A stretch of DNA of 64,000 nt from Pseudomonas sp. KBW05 (GTDB taxonomy: Bacteria > Pseudomonadota > Gammaproteobacteria > Pseudomonadales > Pseudomonadaceae), in the NCBI RefSeq assembly GCF_003852405.1, contig NZ_QAJM01000052.1, positions 1 to 64,000 of the forward strand, in the 5' to 3' direction. The translations under genes and the position numbers were made by a program. Below the pieces are notes generated by a model. It saw only the letters and a list, made by a program, of their open reading frames with translations. It had not been told where the DNA came from and made no database searches. Shown here piece after piece: positions 18,590-29,113 of this stretch (positions are counted from its first letter, which is position 1; the number at the start of each line of letters is the position of its first letter).

Positions 18590-19416
18590 GTGATGCCGCG
18601 ATTCATCCCATCCGATTTGTCCTCAGTGATGTAGACGGTACGTTGCTGCACCCGGATCACCGGCTCAGCCAGCGCACGCTGGATGCGGTGCGGGCCTTGC
18701 GCGCCGCTGGGGTGTTTTTCAGCCTGGCCAGCGGGCGCCCGCCCAAGGCCATGTTGCATCTGGTCGAGGCCTTTGGCATCGATATCCCGGTGGCGGGCTT
18801 CAATGGCGGCACGCTGATCAATCCCGACGGCAGCGTGCTGGTCGCCCATCATCTGCCCGCCGAAGCGGCGCTGGTCACCCTGGCGCTGTTTTCGGCCGAG
18901 CCGGATGTGGAGGTCTGGGTGTTTGCCGACGGCGACTGGTTGCGCCGTGATCCTCCCGGGCCGATGGTGCAGCGCGAGGCTGATGGCCTGGGCTACGGGC
19001 CGGTCGTGGTGGAGAGCTTCGAGCCGTATCTGGACCGAATTGACAAAATCGTTGCCGCCAGCCTCGACACCCAACGGTTGATTGAGCTGGAAGCGTTGTT
19101 GCAGCCCAAGGTGCAAGGCTTGGCTCAGGTCTCGCGTTCGCAACCGGTTTACCTGGATGTGACGGCGATGTTGGCCAACAAGGGCGAGGCGCTGAAAACA
19201 CTGGCTGCACACCTCGGGGTTGCCCTGGAGCAGACCGTCGCGATTGGCGACGGCGGCAATGATCCGGCGATGTTTCATGTGGCCGGGCTGTCGATCGCCA
19301 TGGGGCAGGCTGAAGAAGCGGTCAAACGCCAGGCCAGTGTGGTCACTGGCAGTAATGTCGAAGAAGGCGCGGCTGAAGCGTTTGAACGTTTCATTCTTTC
19401 TGCGGGTGTGCGATAG
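18586..19416 (+). CDS. Cof-type HAD-family sugar-phosphate phosphatase
   Basis: 276 residues from ATG 18586, which overlaps the zwf stop. HAD motifs are all present: motif I LSDVDGTLLHPDH (nucleophile Asp and acid/base Asp), motif II SLASGRPPKAM, the conserved Lys in the segment after VYLDVTAMLANKGEAL, and motif IV AIGDGGNDPAMF. The size and the central cap domain fit the Cof/IIB subfamily, which dephosphorylates sugar phosphates and related metabolites. Its position behind gnd-zwf suggests action on a hexose- or pentose-phosphate-type compound, but the substrate is not determined. Confidence 0.9.
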   Translation: MSDAAIHPIRFVLSDVDGTLLHPDHRLSQRTLDAVRALRAAGVFFSLASGRPPKAMLHLVEAFGIDIPVAGFNGGTLINPDGSVLVAHHLPAEAALVTLALFSAEPDVEVWVFADGDWLRRDPPGPMVQREADGLGYGPVVVESFEPYLDRIDKIVAASLDTQRLIELEALLQPKVQGLAQVSRSQPVYLDVTAMLANKGEALKTLAAHLGVALEQTVAIGDGGNDPAMFHVAGLSIAMGQAEEAVKRQASVVTGSNVEEGAAEAFERFILSAGVR

Positions 19417-19468
19417 CCCGCTACCGCCTGCGCATCCTGCAATGTCTGAACACTGATGGCCGACCTTG

Positions 19469-19497
19469 GCGCCCCGATCTTCGGGGCGCTGTTGTTT
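19469..19497 (+). terminator. Terminator closing the gnd-zwf-HAD operon
   Basis: Perfect 9-bp stem GCGCCCCGA-TCT-TCGGGGCGC followed by TGTTGTTT. It lies 53 bases past the HAD gene stop and just before the ribosome-binding site of the giant DUF6543 gene, so the latter may be read partly by leak-through or from a promoter not evident here. Confidence 0.85.
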
Positions 19498-19512
19498 AAA
19501 AGGAAGCGTGCC

Positions 19513-22500
19513 ATGAACCCCGAAGTCTCCTTGTCCCCCAACTCCTATGCGTTGTTCCTGGCGCAGACGCTGCGGCGTTATTTTCTATCGTGCCCCAGTT
19601 TGCAGGAGGTAGCGGTCAAGTCCTTGCAACGCAGTCTGGGTGAGCGATACCGCTGGCTTACCATCGACCAGGCCCAGCCTGTCCTGATGGCGCCGCTTTA
19701 CAGTTTTGATGGCAAGGCCCTCAAGTTGGAAGGTCACAGCAGCCTGACCGTGGTCGATGCGCTGATTGAGCGCTGCGCCACAGGGCGATTCGTCGACTAC
19801 ACCCAGGGCCAGTTCCTGGCACAGAGCCCAGGCAATGGTGCGCCGGTCGCGCTGCACGTGAAAAACAGCGATCTCGAGCAGGTGATCAATGAGCGTGGCG
19901 CAACCTTGCTTGAGGATTACCAGGAGGCACTGGTTGACTACTGGATGGCGCGAGATGCCAGCGGCACGGTGCGCTTCCGGTGGCTTGCGGATGTACTCAA
20001 GAATGCTTTGTTGTTGGCCGCCGGTAGCGCGCAAGCTACCAGCGAGCAATTGGATATGGTCATCGATGTGATCGTCGACCCGCAGCGGACCAATGGCACG
20101 CGTGCCTACATCGTTGATCAGTGGGGGGAGTCGGGCGCGACGAACCTGCAAATGCTCCGCGGCCTGGTTTTGGTCCGTCAGGAGGGGGGCACCACCCGGG
20201 TGTTGTTGTTCACCCTGGCCAGGGGAATTCAAGCCTTCGACTCGCTGCACGCGCTGGGAGATTGGCTGGTCAATCTGCTCAGTGATATTGCCCCGGGCCA
20301 CCACATGCAATGGCGACTGTATGCCCCCGGCGGCAATGTTTTTGACAGCTTCAGCTTGACGTTCCTCGCCAAGCAGCTCGCGGACATCAAGGCCTTGTTG
20401 CCCCTGGTTCGACCATACAACAGTGAGTTGCGCGTGTTGGAGCGCGCTTTGCGGGTGGTGACCCGCGATTTTGATACCGCCCCCATCGAATCGCCGCGTC
20501 TGGCGCGCTTGCGTGCCGCCTTGCCCAACTGGCTGTTGCAGGCGCCGGCGGAGCTCCAGATGGACATGGCCCGCTACGCCATCGACCTGGCGAACGCTGT
20601 GCGTCAGCCAGGCTGGAAGCCTTTTGATGAAGGCGTTCCGTCCCTTGATACGTTTGCCAGGAACGCGTTGTCCGCACAGATGATCAAGAATTTCCCAGAC
20701 AAACAGGCGTTCTCCCCCGATGCGGTGACCCTGCGCATGAAGCTGGACGAACCTGACCGCTCGGGTACGGTAAAACCTTTCTGGCATGTGCTGCCGTTAC
20801 TGACCCACGCAGTGTGGACGCTACCGGCGCTCGCCTGGCTTGGTTTGAGCGAGCTGGAGCCCGGGCGGTTGTCCCTGGCCCCGAGCGAGCCTGAAGGCAC
20901 CGATTTTGGGTTGACTGTCGGCGACATCATGGGCCTGATCACGGCTGCCAATATCGGCGGTAGTTTTGCGCAATTGATCGTCGGCCTGTTCCAGGACCAG
21001 GCGCAGGCCACCTGGCGAAAGGCGCGGTTTACGGAGCAATTGGGTCTGCAATTGCCCATGTTGGCACTGGAGTACCACCTCAAGTACCCCAAAGCCTTTT
21101 CGCGTTGGGCGTATGACGCGGTAGTCGCAGTACTGCAGCCCGAAGAGTCGGCGCGCAAGGTCGGTGAGCAAGCCATCGTCCTGCGTCCTTTGGCGTTCAA
21201 GACCAACGATGGCGGTCCCGATTACGTGCATAACATGTATGTGATCGGCCCCGAGGATGTCAGCGCCGGCAGCCATCTTCTTTATCGGCCGATGGCCAAG
21301 GTGAAGCTGATCGAGTTTTCCAGCTGGGACGCAATTCTCAGCGCCATCCGCCAACCGGGGTCGTTGCAATACCAGGTGTTGGCCTGGATGACCGAGCCCG
21401 GGCGCAGCCGCTACCTGATACCGGGCTTGCCCATTCCTGGTCCCGAAGTGTTCCAATTAATGGATTTCAACGACAGCGTGTGGACGAAAGACCCCGTTAC
21501 CCATGTGCAAGACGTCGTGCAGGGCGACTACATGGGCGCGCTGTTCACCAGTGCCGTGGAAGCGTTATCCGACCTCCCGCAGCGGCCACTGTTGAAGGGG
21601 ATGGAAAACCTCTGGGATTGGATCAAGCGCCATTTCGGCTTGGGTCTGGCACTGGTCCTGACCCTGTATGGTGGCCCTGTTGCCCAGGCGGCTGGCTGGT
21701 TGCTTGGCGCGTGGGCCATCGCGCAGGATGTGAAAGAGCTCGCTTCCGACGGGGTTCAAGGCAAGGCAGGCACGATCGCCGATTTGCTGCTCAATATTGG
21801 TTTGATTCTATTGAGTCGGGGCGGTGTCTCCACCACGCCGGTAGCACCAGTGGCGGCTGATACGTTGTTGGCAATGTCCGAAGGGGCTGACTTGGAGCAG
21901 TCTATCGAAATGAGCTGGTCGGAAGCGGCAGAGCTGCCTTCCGAAGGGGGTAACACCAGCAGAGCCACCCCAGAGCAGTTGCCGACTGAACAAGGTGCGT
22001 CTTTGCTGGTGCGTGGCGATAACAGCCTGGAGCAGACCTGGAGCGGCCTATACAGCCGCCTTTCGGTGATTCGACAGGCGGAGTTGGCGTTGTATCGTGT
22101 ACGGGTACTCCCCTACGCGCAACGTATTCACACGGGAAACTACCGTGGGCTGTACCGCGCCAATGGCAGCATGTTTGCCGATATTGCGGGGGAGTGGTTC
22201 AAGGTCGAAGACCATGATGGGGTTGTCCGGGTGGTCAGCGATGAGTTGGTGACGCGTGACGGCCCTGCCTTGATGTCCACAGGGGCAGGGTTGTGGGGGT
22301 TCGCTCCCGAGCCAAAGCAGCCGGAAGACCTGAACCAGGCCTTGAAGCTGGAACAACTGCGCCTGAGCAAGCTGAAAAGTGATGAGCAACGGCGAATCGA
22401 GCTGGACGCCGAGTACGACACGTTGATCAGGCAATTCGACGGCCAGGTTTTTACCGACAATGAAACCCTGGAAGGCATTACGCACCGAGTCGCCGAGCCG

Positions 22501-24231
22501 GGAACCGGGGCATTGATTGATGATGAGTTGTTCAAGGCCGATGCATCGCACTGGTGCGCGGTGACGTTACTCGATGCCTTGGTGCGCCGTCGGCAACTGT
22601 TGCTGGTACGGGATTTCAGCGCGTTGTCCAACAGGTTCTCCTCCGGTGTGGTCAAGGCGCGGCGAATCCAGGTGACGCTGTATAGTGGCAAGCGCAACTT
22701 GATGTTGATGCAAGACCAGATCCGGGTGACGTCCTTTGATGCGTCCAGCCTCAGCGAGGTGGTGCTGACGCCCGCGACCTTGCGACAGGTGGCGGCCACG
22801 TTGCCCGATTATGTGGCGTTGCAACAAAAAGCCATCGAAGCCTGCAAAGAGGCGGAAGGGCGTTTTGAGACGATGAAGCAGCACGGTCGTCTTGCCGATA
22901 CCTCGGTCGCCATTTTGGATACACCCGTCTGGGCGGGGCGGCGGATTTCACTGAAATGGCAGGAGTTGCAACTGCGCACGCTTGCTCTAGGGTGTTTTGA
23001 TGCCAGCGCCACCTGTTACAGGGACGCCACCCTCGACCTGATTCAAGAAGTCACCTCGCTGTGCAGTTTGAAACTGTTGAGCCGTCGCGAGCTTTTCACC
23101 CCGGGCCGTTTCAACCTGGGCCAGCAACTGCGGGTGCTGAACGACGGACTCGACACTCTGGTCTTGGCCAACAGTCGCCTGTCCTATCAGTTGGGGCCAT
23201 ACCCGCGCTACATCAATGCCTGGGCGATAGGCGTCTACCGCAGTTTTATACGCGGCCTGCTCGAGGAGCTCGAACAGGATTTGATCGCGACCTATCGCTC
23301 GTACGAAGCCACGCCGCTCGCGACGCAATCATCATCGTCGGCCAGTGGTTCCAAGCAGATCATCGACGATGTGCTTGCTGGCCTTGTAATCGGCAATCGG
23401 CGCAGCGTCATGGAACTCGCAGAGATGGAGGAATATGTCGATGTGTTGGAGCCGTTCGACCATCGCAGTGTGTGGTCTTTCAAGCGCATGGGCACCGACA
23501 AGGAGCCGGTGTGGAAGGAAGTGCCGCGTGTGCAACCCGCAGTTGCGCCGGACCTGCCCGCCCATGAACGCCTAGCGGATATCGGCGGTGAGGCAAATCG
23601 CCTCTGGCGTGAGGCGGGCCGTCAGGTCACCCAGATTACTGCGTTGGAGGCCATCCCTCGCATGTCGCCACGTCGGGTACGCAGCGAGTGGGTGAATTAC
23701 GCCAACAAGATGATTGTGCAGCGGGACCTGCTCATTGATGCACTGAAAGAGCCGCCGGCGTCGGCCAAGCACCAGGATTTACTGGAGTTTTTCAAATACT
23801 CACCGGTCATGTTGCATGACGAAGTCATGCGTTTCCTGGAACAGGCTAACCTGTCGCGCAAGCGCATGATTATGCGCAGCCCACCGTCGTCCGAAAACCT
23901 GTTGATTCTGTACAAGTCATGGATGATCGATGTGGTGGAGTTGACGACGGAAGAACCCTTGGTTCGACGCTTCGAGATCCGTGAAAACGCTACGGGTCGT
24001 CCGTTCTGGGTCGCCCATTTTGTCTACGAAGAGCAGGCGGCGCGTGACATCGGCTATCACTTTAGCCAAGGACTGCTCAAGCGTTATGCCGAACGTGGCA
24101 TCAGTTATAGGAAGTTGAAGCAGCGCGCCATTAACCAGGAACTCCTGATCAATGTCCTGCGCTCGAACATTGACCATGAAGTTGCGGAGGTAGTGTTTTT
24201 TACCGAAGACGTCGAACCGGCGTCACACTGA
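19513..24231 (+). CDS. Giant DUF6543 (dermonecrotic-toxin-like) protein
   Basis: 1572 residues from ATG 19513, with AGGAAG at 19501-19506. No Sec signal is present. The N-terminal half has the look of Pseudomonas DUF6543 proteins: repeated helical segments, a long VMAPLYSF...LIERCATGRF...Q entry region, then AYIVDQWGESGATNLQMLRG. A hydrophobic patch at about residues 710-775 (GLALVLTLYGGPVAQAAGW... then ADLLLNIGLILLSRGG) could be a membrane-insertion segment of a translocated toxin. The C-terminal third is helical with many basic and acidic pairs. No HExxH or other catalytic signature is obvious to me. The family is annotated by similarity to dermonecrotic/Mcf-type toxins. Activity and secretion route are unknown. 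Confidence 0.8.
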   Translation: MNPEVSLSPNSYALFLAQTLRRYFLSCPSLQEVAVKSLQRSLGERYRWLTIDQAQPVLMAPLYSFDGKALKLEGHSSLTVVDALIERCATGRFVDYTQGQFLAQSPGNGAPVALHVKNSDLEQVINERGATLLEDYQEALVDYWMARDASGTVRFRWLADVLKNALLLAAGSAQATSEQLDMVIDVIVDPQRTNGTRAYIVDQWGESGATNLQMLRGLVLVRQEGGTTRVLLFTLARGIQAFDSLHALGDWLVNLLSDIAPGHHMQWRLYAPGGNVFDSFSLTFLAKQLADIKALLPLVRPYNSELRVLERALRVVTRDFDTAPIESPRLARLRAALPNWLLQAPAELQMDMARYAIDLANAVRQPGWKPFDEGVPSLDTFARNALSAQMIKNFPDKQAFSPDAVTLRMKLDEPDRSGTVKPFWHVLPLLTHAVWTLPALAWLGLSELEPGRLSLAPSEPEGTDFGLTVGDIMGLITAANIGGSFAQLIVGLFQDQAQATWRKARFTEQLGLQLPMLALEYHLKYPKAFSRWAYDAVVAVLQPEESARKVGEQAIVLRPLAFKTNDGGPDYVHNMYVIGPEDVSAGSHLLYRPMAKVKLIEFSSWDAILSAIRQPGSLQYQVLAWMTEPGRSRYLIPGLPIPGPEVFQLMDFNDSVWTKDPVTHVQDVVQGDYMGALFTSAVEALSDLPQRPLLKGMENLWDWIKRHFGLGLALVLTLYGGPVAQAAGWLLGAWAIAQDVKELASDGVQGKAGTIADLLLNIGLILLSRGGVSTTPVAPVAADTLLAMSEGADLEQSIEMSWSEAAELPSEGGNTSRATPEQLPTEQGASLLVRGDNSLEQTWSGLYSRLSVIRQAELALYRVRVLPYAQRIHTGNYRGLYRANGSMFADIAGEWFKVEDHDGVVRVVSDELVTRDGPALMSTGAGLWGFAPEPKQPEDLNQALKLEQLRLSKLKSDEQRRIELDAEYDTLIRQFDGQVFTDNETLEGITHRVAEPGTGALIDDELFKADASHWCAVTLLDALVRRRQLLLVRDFSALSNRFSSGVVKARRIQVTLYSGKRNLMLMQDQIRVTSFDASSLSEVVLTPATLRQVAATLPDYVALQQKAIEACKEAEGRFETMKQHGRLADTSVAILDTPVWAGRRISLKWQELQLRTLALGCFDASATCYRDATLDLIQEVTSLCSLKLLSRRELFTPGRFNLGQQLRVLNDGLDTLVLANSRLSYQLGPYPRYINAWAIGVYRSFIRGLLEELEQDLIATYRSYEATPLATQSSSSASGSKQIIDDVLAGLVIGNRRSVMELAEMEEYVDVLEPFDHRSVWSFKRMGTDKEPVWKEVPRVQPAVAPDLPAHERLADIGGEANRLWREAGRQVTQITALEAIPRMSPRRVRSEWVNYANKMIVQRDLLIDALKEPPASAKHQDLLEFFKYSPVMLHDEVMRFLEQANLSRKRMIMRSPPSSENLLILYKSWMIDVVELTTEEPLVRRFEIRENATGRPFWVAHFVYEEQAARDIGYHFSQGLLKRYAERGISYRKLKQRAINQELLINVLRSNIDHEVAEVVFFTEDVEPASH

Positions 24232-24232
24232 G

Positions 24233-24493
24233 TTACTTGGGCATTGCCCAGGACTGCAACTGATAACCGCCTTTATCGAGTTCGGCGCGGGCTTGCAACA
24301 GCAAGTCTTCAAGTTGCGCCGGGTCGGCATAGTCGCTCGAAGACAGTTGCTTGCTGCCGATACGATTGTTGGTACGGTCGATGACGCTCAGGCTCAGGGC
24401 GCCATTGCCGTCATGCCAGGCCACGCATTGAAAGGGCTGGAAGGCACGGTCTGCGATCAAAAGAGCTTCGTTGATGCGGAGCGGGGCGTTCAT
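24233..24493 (-). CDS. Hypothetical protein, 86 residues
   Basis: MNAPLRINEALLIADRAFQP from ATG 24493 to TAA just beyond the DUF6543 stop on the other strand (convergent, 1-base gap). It contains CVAWHDGNGALSLSVIDRTN and an amphipathic C-terminal helix. No signal peptide or membrane segment is seen. Proteins of this appearance are common in Pseudomonas without assigned function. The codon use and the absence of frame breaks make it credible, but the evidence is limited to the open frame and family feel. Confidence 0.65.
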   Translation of the reverse strand: MNAPLRINEALLIADRAFQPFQCVAWHDGNGALSLSVIDRTNNRIGSKQLSSSDYADPAQLEDLLLQARAELDKGGYQLQSWAMPK

Positions 24494-24838
24494 GTGGGTC
24501 TTCTCTCTAAATGCCCAATCAAGTGGAGTGCCGTCGGTTGGGCGAGCCAGGCGGCGAGTTACTTGTACTGATGCTCGATGGCGGGGTACGGGTCACATGT
24601 TAGAGCAAGAAAATTCAAACTTTCGTGATGAGCGTCATGTAACCGGCTGTTTTGAAAGCTGAATGAAAGTTTCCGGGCGCGGCAACTTTTTCATCCCCAG
24701 CACAGCGAAGTGGCTTTTTGCCAACACTTATAGCGAAACGGTACAAGACACGCGTCAATACCTTGCTACTGTAACGATCAGGCATCACAAACCGTTGTTT
24801 CTAAATAAATTTAACAATTTTGACGCCAAGGAATAGTC
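24494..24838. other. Divergent intergenic region before the sigma-54 activator gene
   Basis: 345 bases, becoming more AT-rich towards the activator start. It holds the ribosome-binding site AAGGA (24828-24832) for ATG 24839 and a small dyad ATGAGCGTCAT. I could not place a convincing sigma-70 or GG-N10-GC promoter. No coding potential or RNA gene is evident. Confidence 0.5.
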
Positions 24839-26164
24839 ATGGTTGTTACACCTGTGCAGCGCCGCTTGCTGGTGGTTGACCCCTGTGACGACTGTCACGG
24901 GTTACTGCCGGGTTTACGCACGGCCGGCTGGGAGGTGGACAGTTGTGCGCTGGAAGCCGTCGGGGACAGGTCATGTGACGTTGGATTGCTGCGGTTGCAG
25001 CCTTATCACCTGGAGCGGCCCGAAGCGGTCAAGGAACTGATTGGCCGCAGCGGTACCGAATGGATCGCCGTGCTCAGCCACGACGTCTTGCGCCTGCAGA
25101 ACGTCGGCGATTTCGTATGTGAATGGTTCTTCGACTTTCACACCTTGCCGTTCGACGTGTCCCGGGTGCAGGTCACGTTGGGCCGTGCGTTTGGCATGGC
25201 GCGCCTGCGCGGCCAGGCCAATACGCCGGTGGACGAGCCCGAGCATGAATTGCTGGGTGATAGCCGCCCCATCCGCGAGTTGCGCAAGCTGTTGTCCAAG
25301 CTGGCCCCCACCGAATCCCCGGTGCTGATCCGTGGCGACAGCGGCACCGGCAAGGAGTTGGTGGCCAAGACCCTGCACCGTCAATCCCAACGCCATGCCA
25401 GGCCGTTTGTCGCGATCAACTGCGGCGCGATTCCGGAACACCTGATCCAGTCGGAACTGTTCGGCCATGAGAAGGGCGCGTTCACCGGTGCTCATCAGCG
25501 CAAGGTCGGGCGGATCGAAGCGGCCCACGGTGGCACGCTGTTTCTCGATGAGATCGGCGACCTGCCCATGGAGCTGCAAGCCAACCTGCTGCGTTTTCTC
25601 CAGGAGAAGCAGATCGAGCGCGTCGGTGGAAGCCAGCCGATCCCCGTGGATGTGCGGGTATTGGCTGCGACCCACGTCGATCTGGAAGCGGCGGTCGAGA
25701 AGGGCGTCTTTCGTGAAGACCTGTATTACCGCCTCAATGTCCTGCAAGTGGTGACCGCGCCCCTGCGCGAGCGCCACGGTGACGTAGCCATGTTGGCCAA
25801 CCACTTTTCACGCTTCTACAGCCAGGAAACCGGGCGCCGCCCACGCAGCTTCAGCGAAAGCGCCCTGGTCGCGATGGGAAAACACCCTTGGCCGGGCAAT
25901 GTCCGTGAGCTGGCAAACCGCGTGCGCCGCGGCCTGGTACTGGCCGAAGGGCGGCAGATCGAAGCCGTTGATCTGGGATTGCAAAGTGAGCAGGCAATTG
26001 TTTCGCCGATGGCTACACTGGAGGATTACAAGCACCGCGCCGAACGCCAGGCGCTGTGCGATGTGCTCAACCGGCACAGCGACAACCTGAGTGTCGCCGC
26101 CCGTGTGCTGGGGGTTTCCCGGCCGACGTTCTACCGGTTGCTGCACAAACACCAGATCCGCTAG
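24839..26164 (+). CDS. FleQ-like sigma-54-dependent transcriptional activator, probable fap regulator
   Basis: 441 residues. The first ~120 form an atypical receiver-like domain: the strand where a phospho-acceptor Asp is expected reads [10 protein letters not shown], with no Asp after the hydrophobic run, so phosphorylation control is unlikely. The AAA+ domain has Walker [17 protein letters not shown] near residue 164, the sigma-54-contacting GAFTGA loop near 213, Walker [14 protein letters not shown] and an [10 protein letters not shown] sensor segment. A Fis-type helix-turn-helix ([20 protein letters not shown]) closes the protein. It is convergent with fapF and shares a bidirectional terminator. 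The fap operon has a matching -24/-12 promoter, so it is the obvious candidate to drive fap. Confidence 0.88.
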   Translation: MVVTPVQRRLLVVDPCDDCHGLLPGLRTAGWEVDSCALEAVGDRSCDVGLLRLQPYHLERPEAVKELIGRSGTEWIAVLSHDVLRLQNVGDFVCEWFFDFHTLPFDVSRVQVTLGRAFGMARLRGQANTPVDEPEHELLGDSRPIRELRKLLSKLAPTESPVLIRGDSGTGKELVAKTLHRQSQRHARPFVAINCGAIPEHLIQSELFGHEKGAFTGAHQRKVGRIEAAHGGTLFLDEIGDLPMELQANLLRFLQEKQIERVGGSQPIPVDVRVLAATHVDLEAAVEKGVFREDLYYRLNVLQVVTAPLRERHGDVAMLANHFSRFYSQETGRRPRSFSESALVAMGKHPWPGNVRELANRVRRGLVLAEGRQIEAVDLGLQSEQAIVSPMATLEDYKHRAERQALCDVLNRHSDNLSVAARVLGVSRPTFYRLLHKHQIR

Positions 26165-26176
26165 GGCGGGTAAACC

Positions 26177-26216
26177 GAAAAGCCCCGCAACGACCCTTAT
26201 CGTTGCGGGGCTTTTC
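26177..26216. terminator. Bidirectional terminator between the activator gene and fapF
   Basis: A 17-bp stem GAAAAGCCCCGCAACGA with a six-base loop (26194-26199) and its complement ending GGGGCTTTTC. A-rich and T-rich flanks allow termination of both convergent genes. Confidence 0.9.
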
Positions 26217-26228
26217 CTTGTGTGGCAA

Positions 26229-27554
<1,326 letters not shown>

Positions 27555-27585
27555 CTAATGCGAAAGTGTCGAGGGTCAGCGTAGT

Positions 27586-28332
27586 TCAATAACCGAGAGC
27601 GCGTAGGCCTTTGAGTTGGTCCAGGTTGCAGTTCAGCGCTGGGTTATTCAGTCCGTTATTGCCCATCACCACGTTGAGTTGGGTCATGTTGTTGACGAAG
27701 TTGGCGTTGCCGGTCAGGCGGATGGATTGGCCCACGTTACCGCCACCGATCTGCTGGAGACTGTTGCCTTGGTTGTTCTTGGCTTGAATCGCCATTTGCA
27801 GACCGCCGTTTTGCGCGGAAACGGCGATATCACCTGCCGCGCTTGTGCCCCTGACCACGCCACCCGCCAGGAGTACTTCCCCGGATTGCACGACATTGGC
27901 GGGCGCAAAGCCATTTTCAGTCACGCTGATACCGACATTGTTGTAGGCCGTGTTGCCATCGCCGGCGGCGCGTACGCTTTGCGTTACGCCTTGGCCGCTG
28001 CCCAAGCCGGCGCCTCCGGTTACCGTGCCGGTGCCCGGCCCTTGGCCAGTGCCCGTCCCCGAAGAACCGTAGGTATGCACATAAAACTGCGGGGTGACCG
28101 TGGACGAGTCGATCTGCATGTTGGCCGTGCCGGTGATGATGTTTCCGGCGGCATCTTTGAAGGTGCTGCTCATGACAATGCCAAAGCTGATGATTCGCCC
28201 CGGCATCACGTAACGGCCGCGTAGCTCGGCCATTTCCGAATCCTTGAGTTCAATGGGCTTGAACGCCGATGAAGCATAAGCGGGCATTGAGGCTGCCAGG
28301 CACATGACCGTCAGCCAACGGTAAGTGTTCAT
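27586..28332 (-). CDS. fapE: Functional amyloid accessory protein FapE
   Basis: 248 residues with signal peptide MNTYRWLTVMCLAASMPAYA. The mature protein starts SSAFKPIELKDSEMAELRGR and has a Gly/Thr-rich linker at about residues 88-115 (GTGTGQGPGTGTVTGG), then Asn/Gln/Gly-rich strands such as AIQAKNNQGNSLQQIGGGNV. It ends NNPALNCNLDQLKGLRALGY with one cysteine there. FapE is found in fibrils and is secreted through FapF (family knowledge). The gene is 49 bases upstream of fapF and 38 bases after fapD. Confidence 0.92.
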   Translation of the reverse strand: MNTYRWLTVMCLAASMPAYASSAFKPIELKDSEMAELRGRYVMPGRIISFGIVMSSTFKDAAGNIITGTANMQIDSSTVTPQFYVHTYGSSGTGTGQGPGTGTVTGGAGLGSGQGVTQSVRAAGDGNTAYNNVGISVTENGFAPANVVQSGEVLLAGGVVRGTSAAGDIAVSAQNGGLQMAIQAKNNQGNSLQQIGGGNVGQSIRLTGNANFVNNMTQLNVVMGNNGLNNPALNCNLDQLKGLRALGY

Positions 28333-28370
28333 CTTTTGCTCCTGGAGCGTCCTGCCCCTTATTGCGCTTC

Positions 28371-29051
28371 TTAGAAGAAGTCGCTTTGGATGAAACCGAA
28401 GTCCATCAGCTCGGCATCGCCTATAGGCCTGAACTCATTCAACTGGTTCTTGGCAGTCAGCGGCAAGGGCGGGTCGAGCAGGGCGTTGGCCTTGTCGTAC
28501 CCTTCACCCAGCACGGCGAAGACGATGCCATTCCAACCTTTGACGAAATCATCGTGTGAGTAGCGTTTATGGCCCAGCACCGGGTCGCCGATATAGACCC
28601 AGTCCTTGTCCGAACGCTGCAGTACCACGAAGTGCTTGTAGCCACGAATCTCCAGCAACACCACCACAGGGATCTTCAAGGTCGCCAAGGTGTCTGGCCC
28701 GATCTTGTAGCCCCGGGCACGCATGCCGATGCTTTCGAGGTAGCGCTTCATGTCCAGCATGGAAAACCCCTGGGTGCGTACCAGGTCCTGGTCGGCGTTG
28801 ACCAGCATGCCTTTGATCACGTGTTCTTCATCTACGTCGAGCCAATAACCCTGGCGCAGGATGGTGGCGAGTGCGGCAGCGCCGCAGCTGAAATCGGTTT
28901 TCTGTTCCACCAGGTTGGCGAAGCGGCGTTCACGGATACTCTCGACCTTCTTGTAGATGACTGCACCGCCAGGCAAGGCGGAGATCGCCATGGTGCCTGC
29001 CCAGGTCGGGCCGGTGAGCAACATCAAGAGGGTGAGGGTCGCGAGGCGCAT
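28371..29051 (-). CDS. fapD: FapD, C39-type cysteine peptidase of the amyloid system
   Basis: 226 residues, signal peptide ending near GPTWAG. The peptidase C39 core is clear: FSCGAAALATILRQGYWLDV with catalytic Cys near residue 56, YKHFVVLQ with the catalytic His, and VYIGDPVLGHKRYS with the Asp. FapD is required for amyloid export and is thought to be a periplasmic protease of the pathway (literature on fap). Unlike C39 domains of ABC exporters there is no transporter fused to it. A strong terminator separates it from fapC upstream (29080-29105). Confidence 0.93.
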   Translation of the reverse strand: MRLATLTLLMLLTGPTWAGTMAISALPGGAVIYKKVESIRERRFANLVEQKTDFSCGAAALATILRQGYWLDVDEEHVIKGMLVNADQDLVRTQGFSMLDMKRYLESIGMRARGYKIGPDTLATLKIPVVVLLEIRGYKHFVVLQRSDKDWVYIGDPVLGHKRYSHDDFVKGWNGIVFAVLGEGYDKANALLDPPLPLTAKNQLNEFRPIGDAELMDFGFIQSDFF

Positions 29052-29079
29052 GATCGAATGACCTGTTGGACACTGGAAT

Positions 29080-29105
29080 AAAAAAGGGCCTTGTTGCCAA
29101 GGCCC
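29080..29105 (-). terminator. Intra-operon terminator between fapC and fapD
   Basis: On the minus strand, GGGCCTTG-loop-CAAGGCCC followed by six Ts (the A-run is 29080-29085). It sits 8 bases past the fapC stop. Partial termination here would make fapABC transcripts more abundant than fapDEF, fitting structural versus export roles. Confidence 0.88.
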
Positions 29106-29113
29106 TCGTCACA

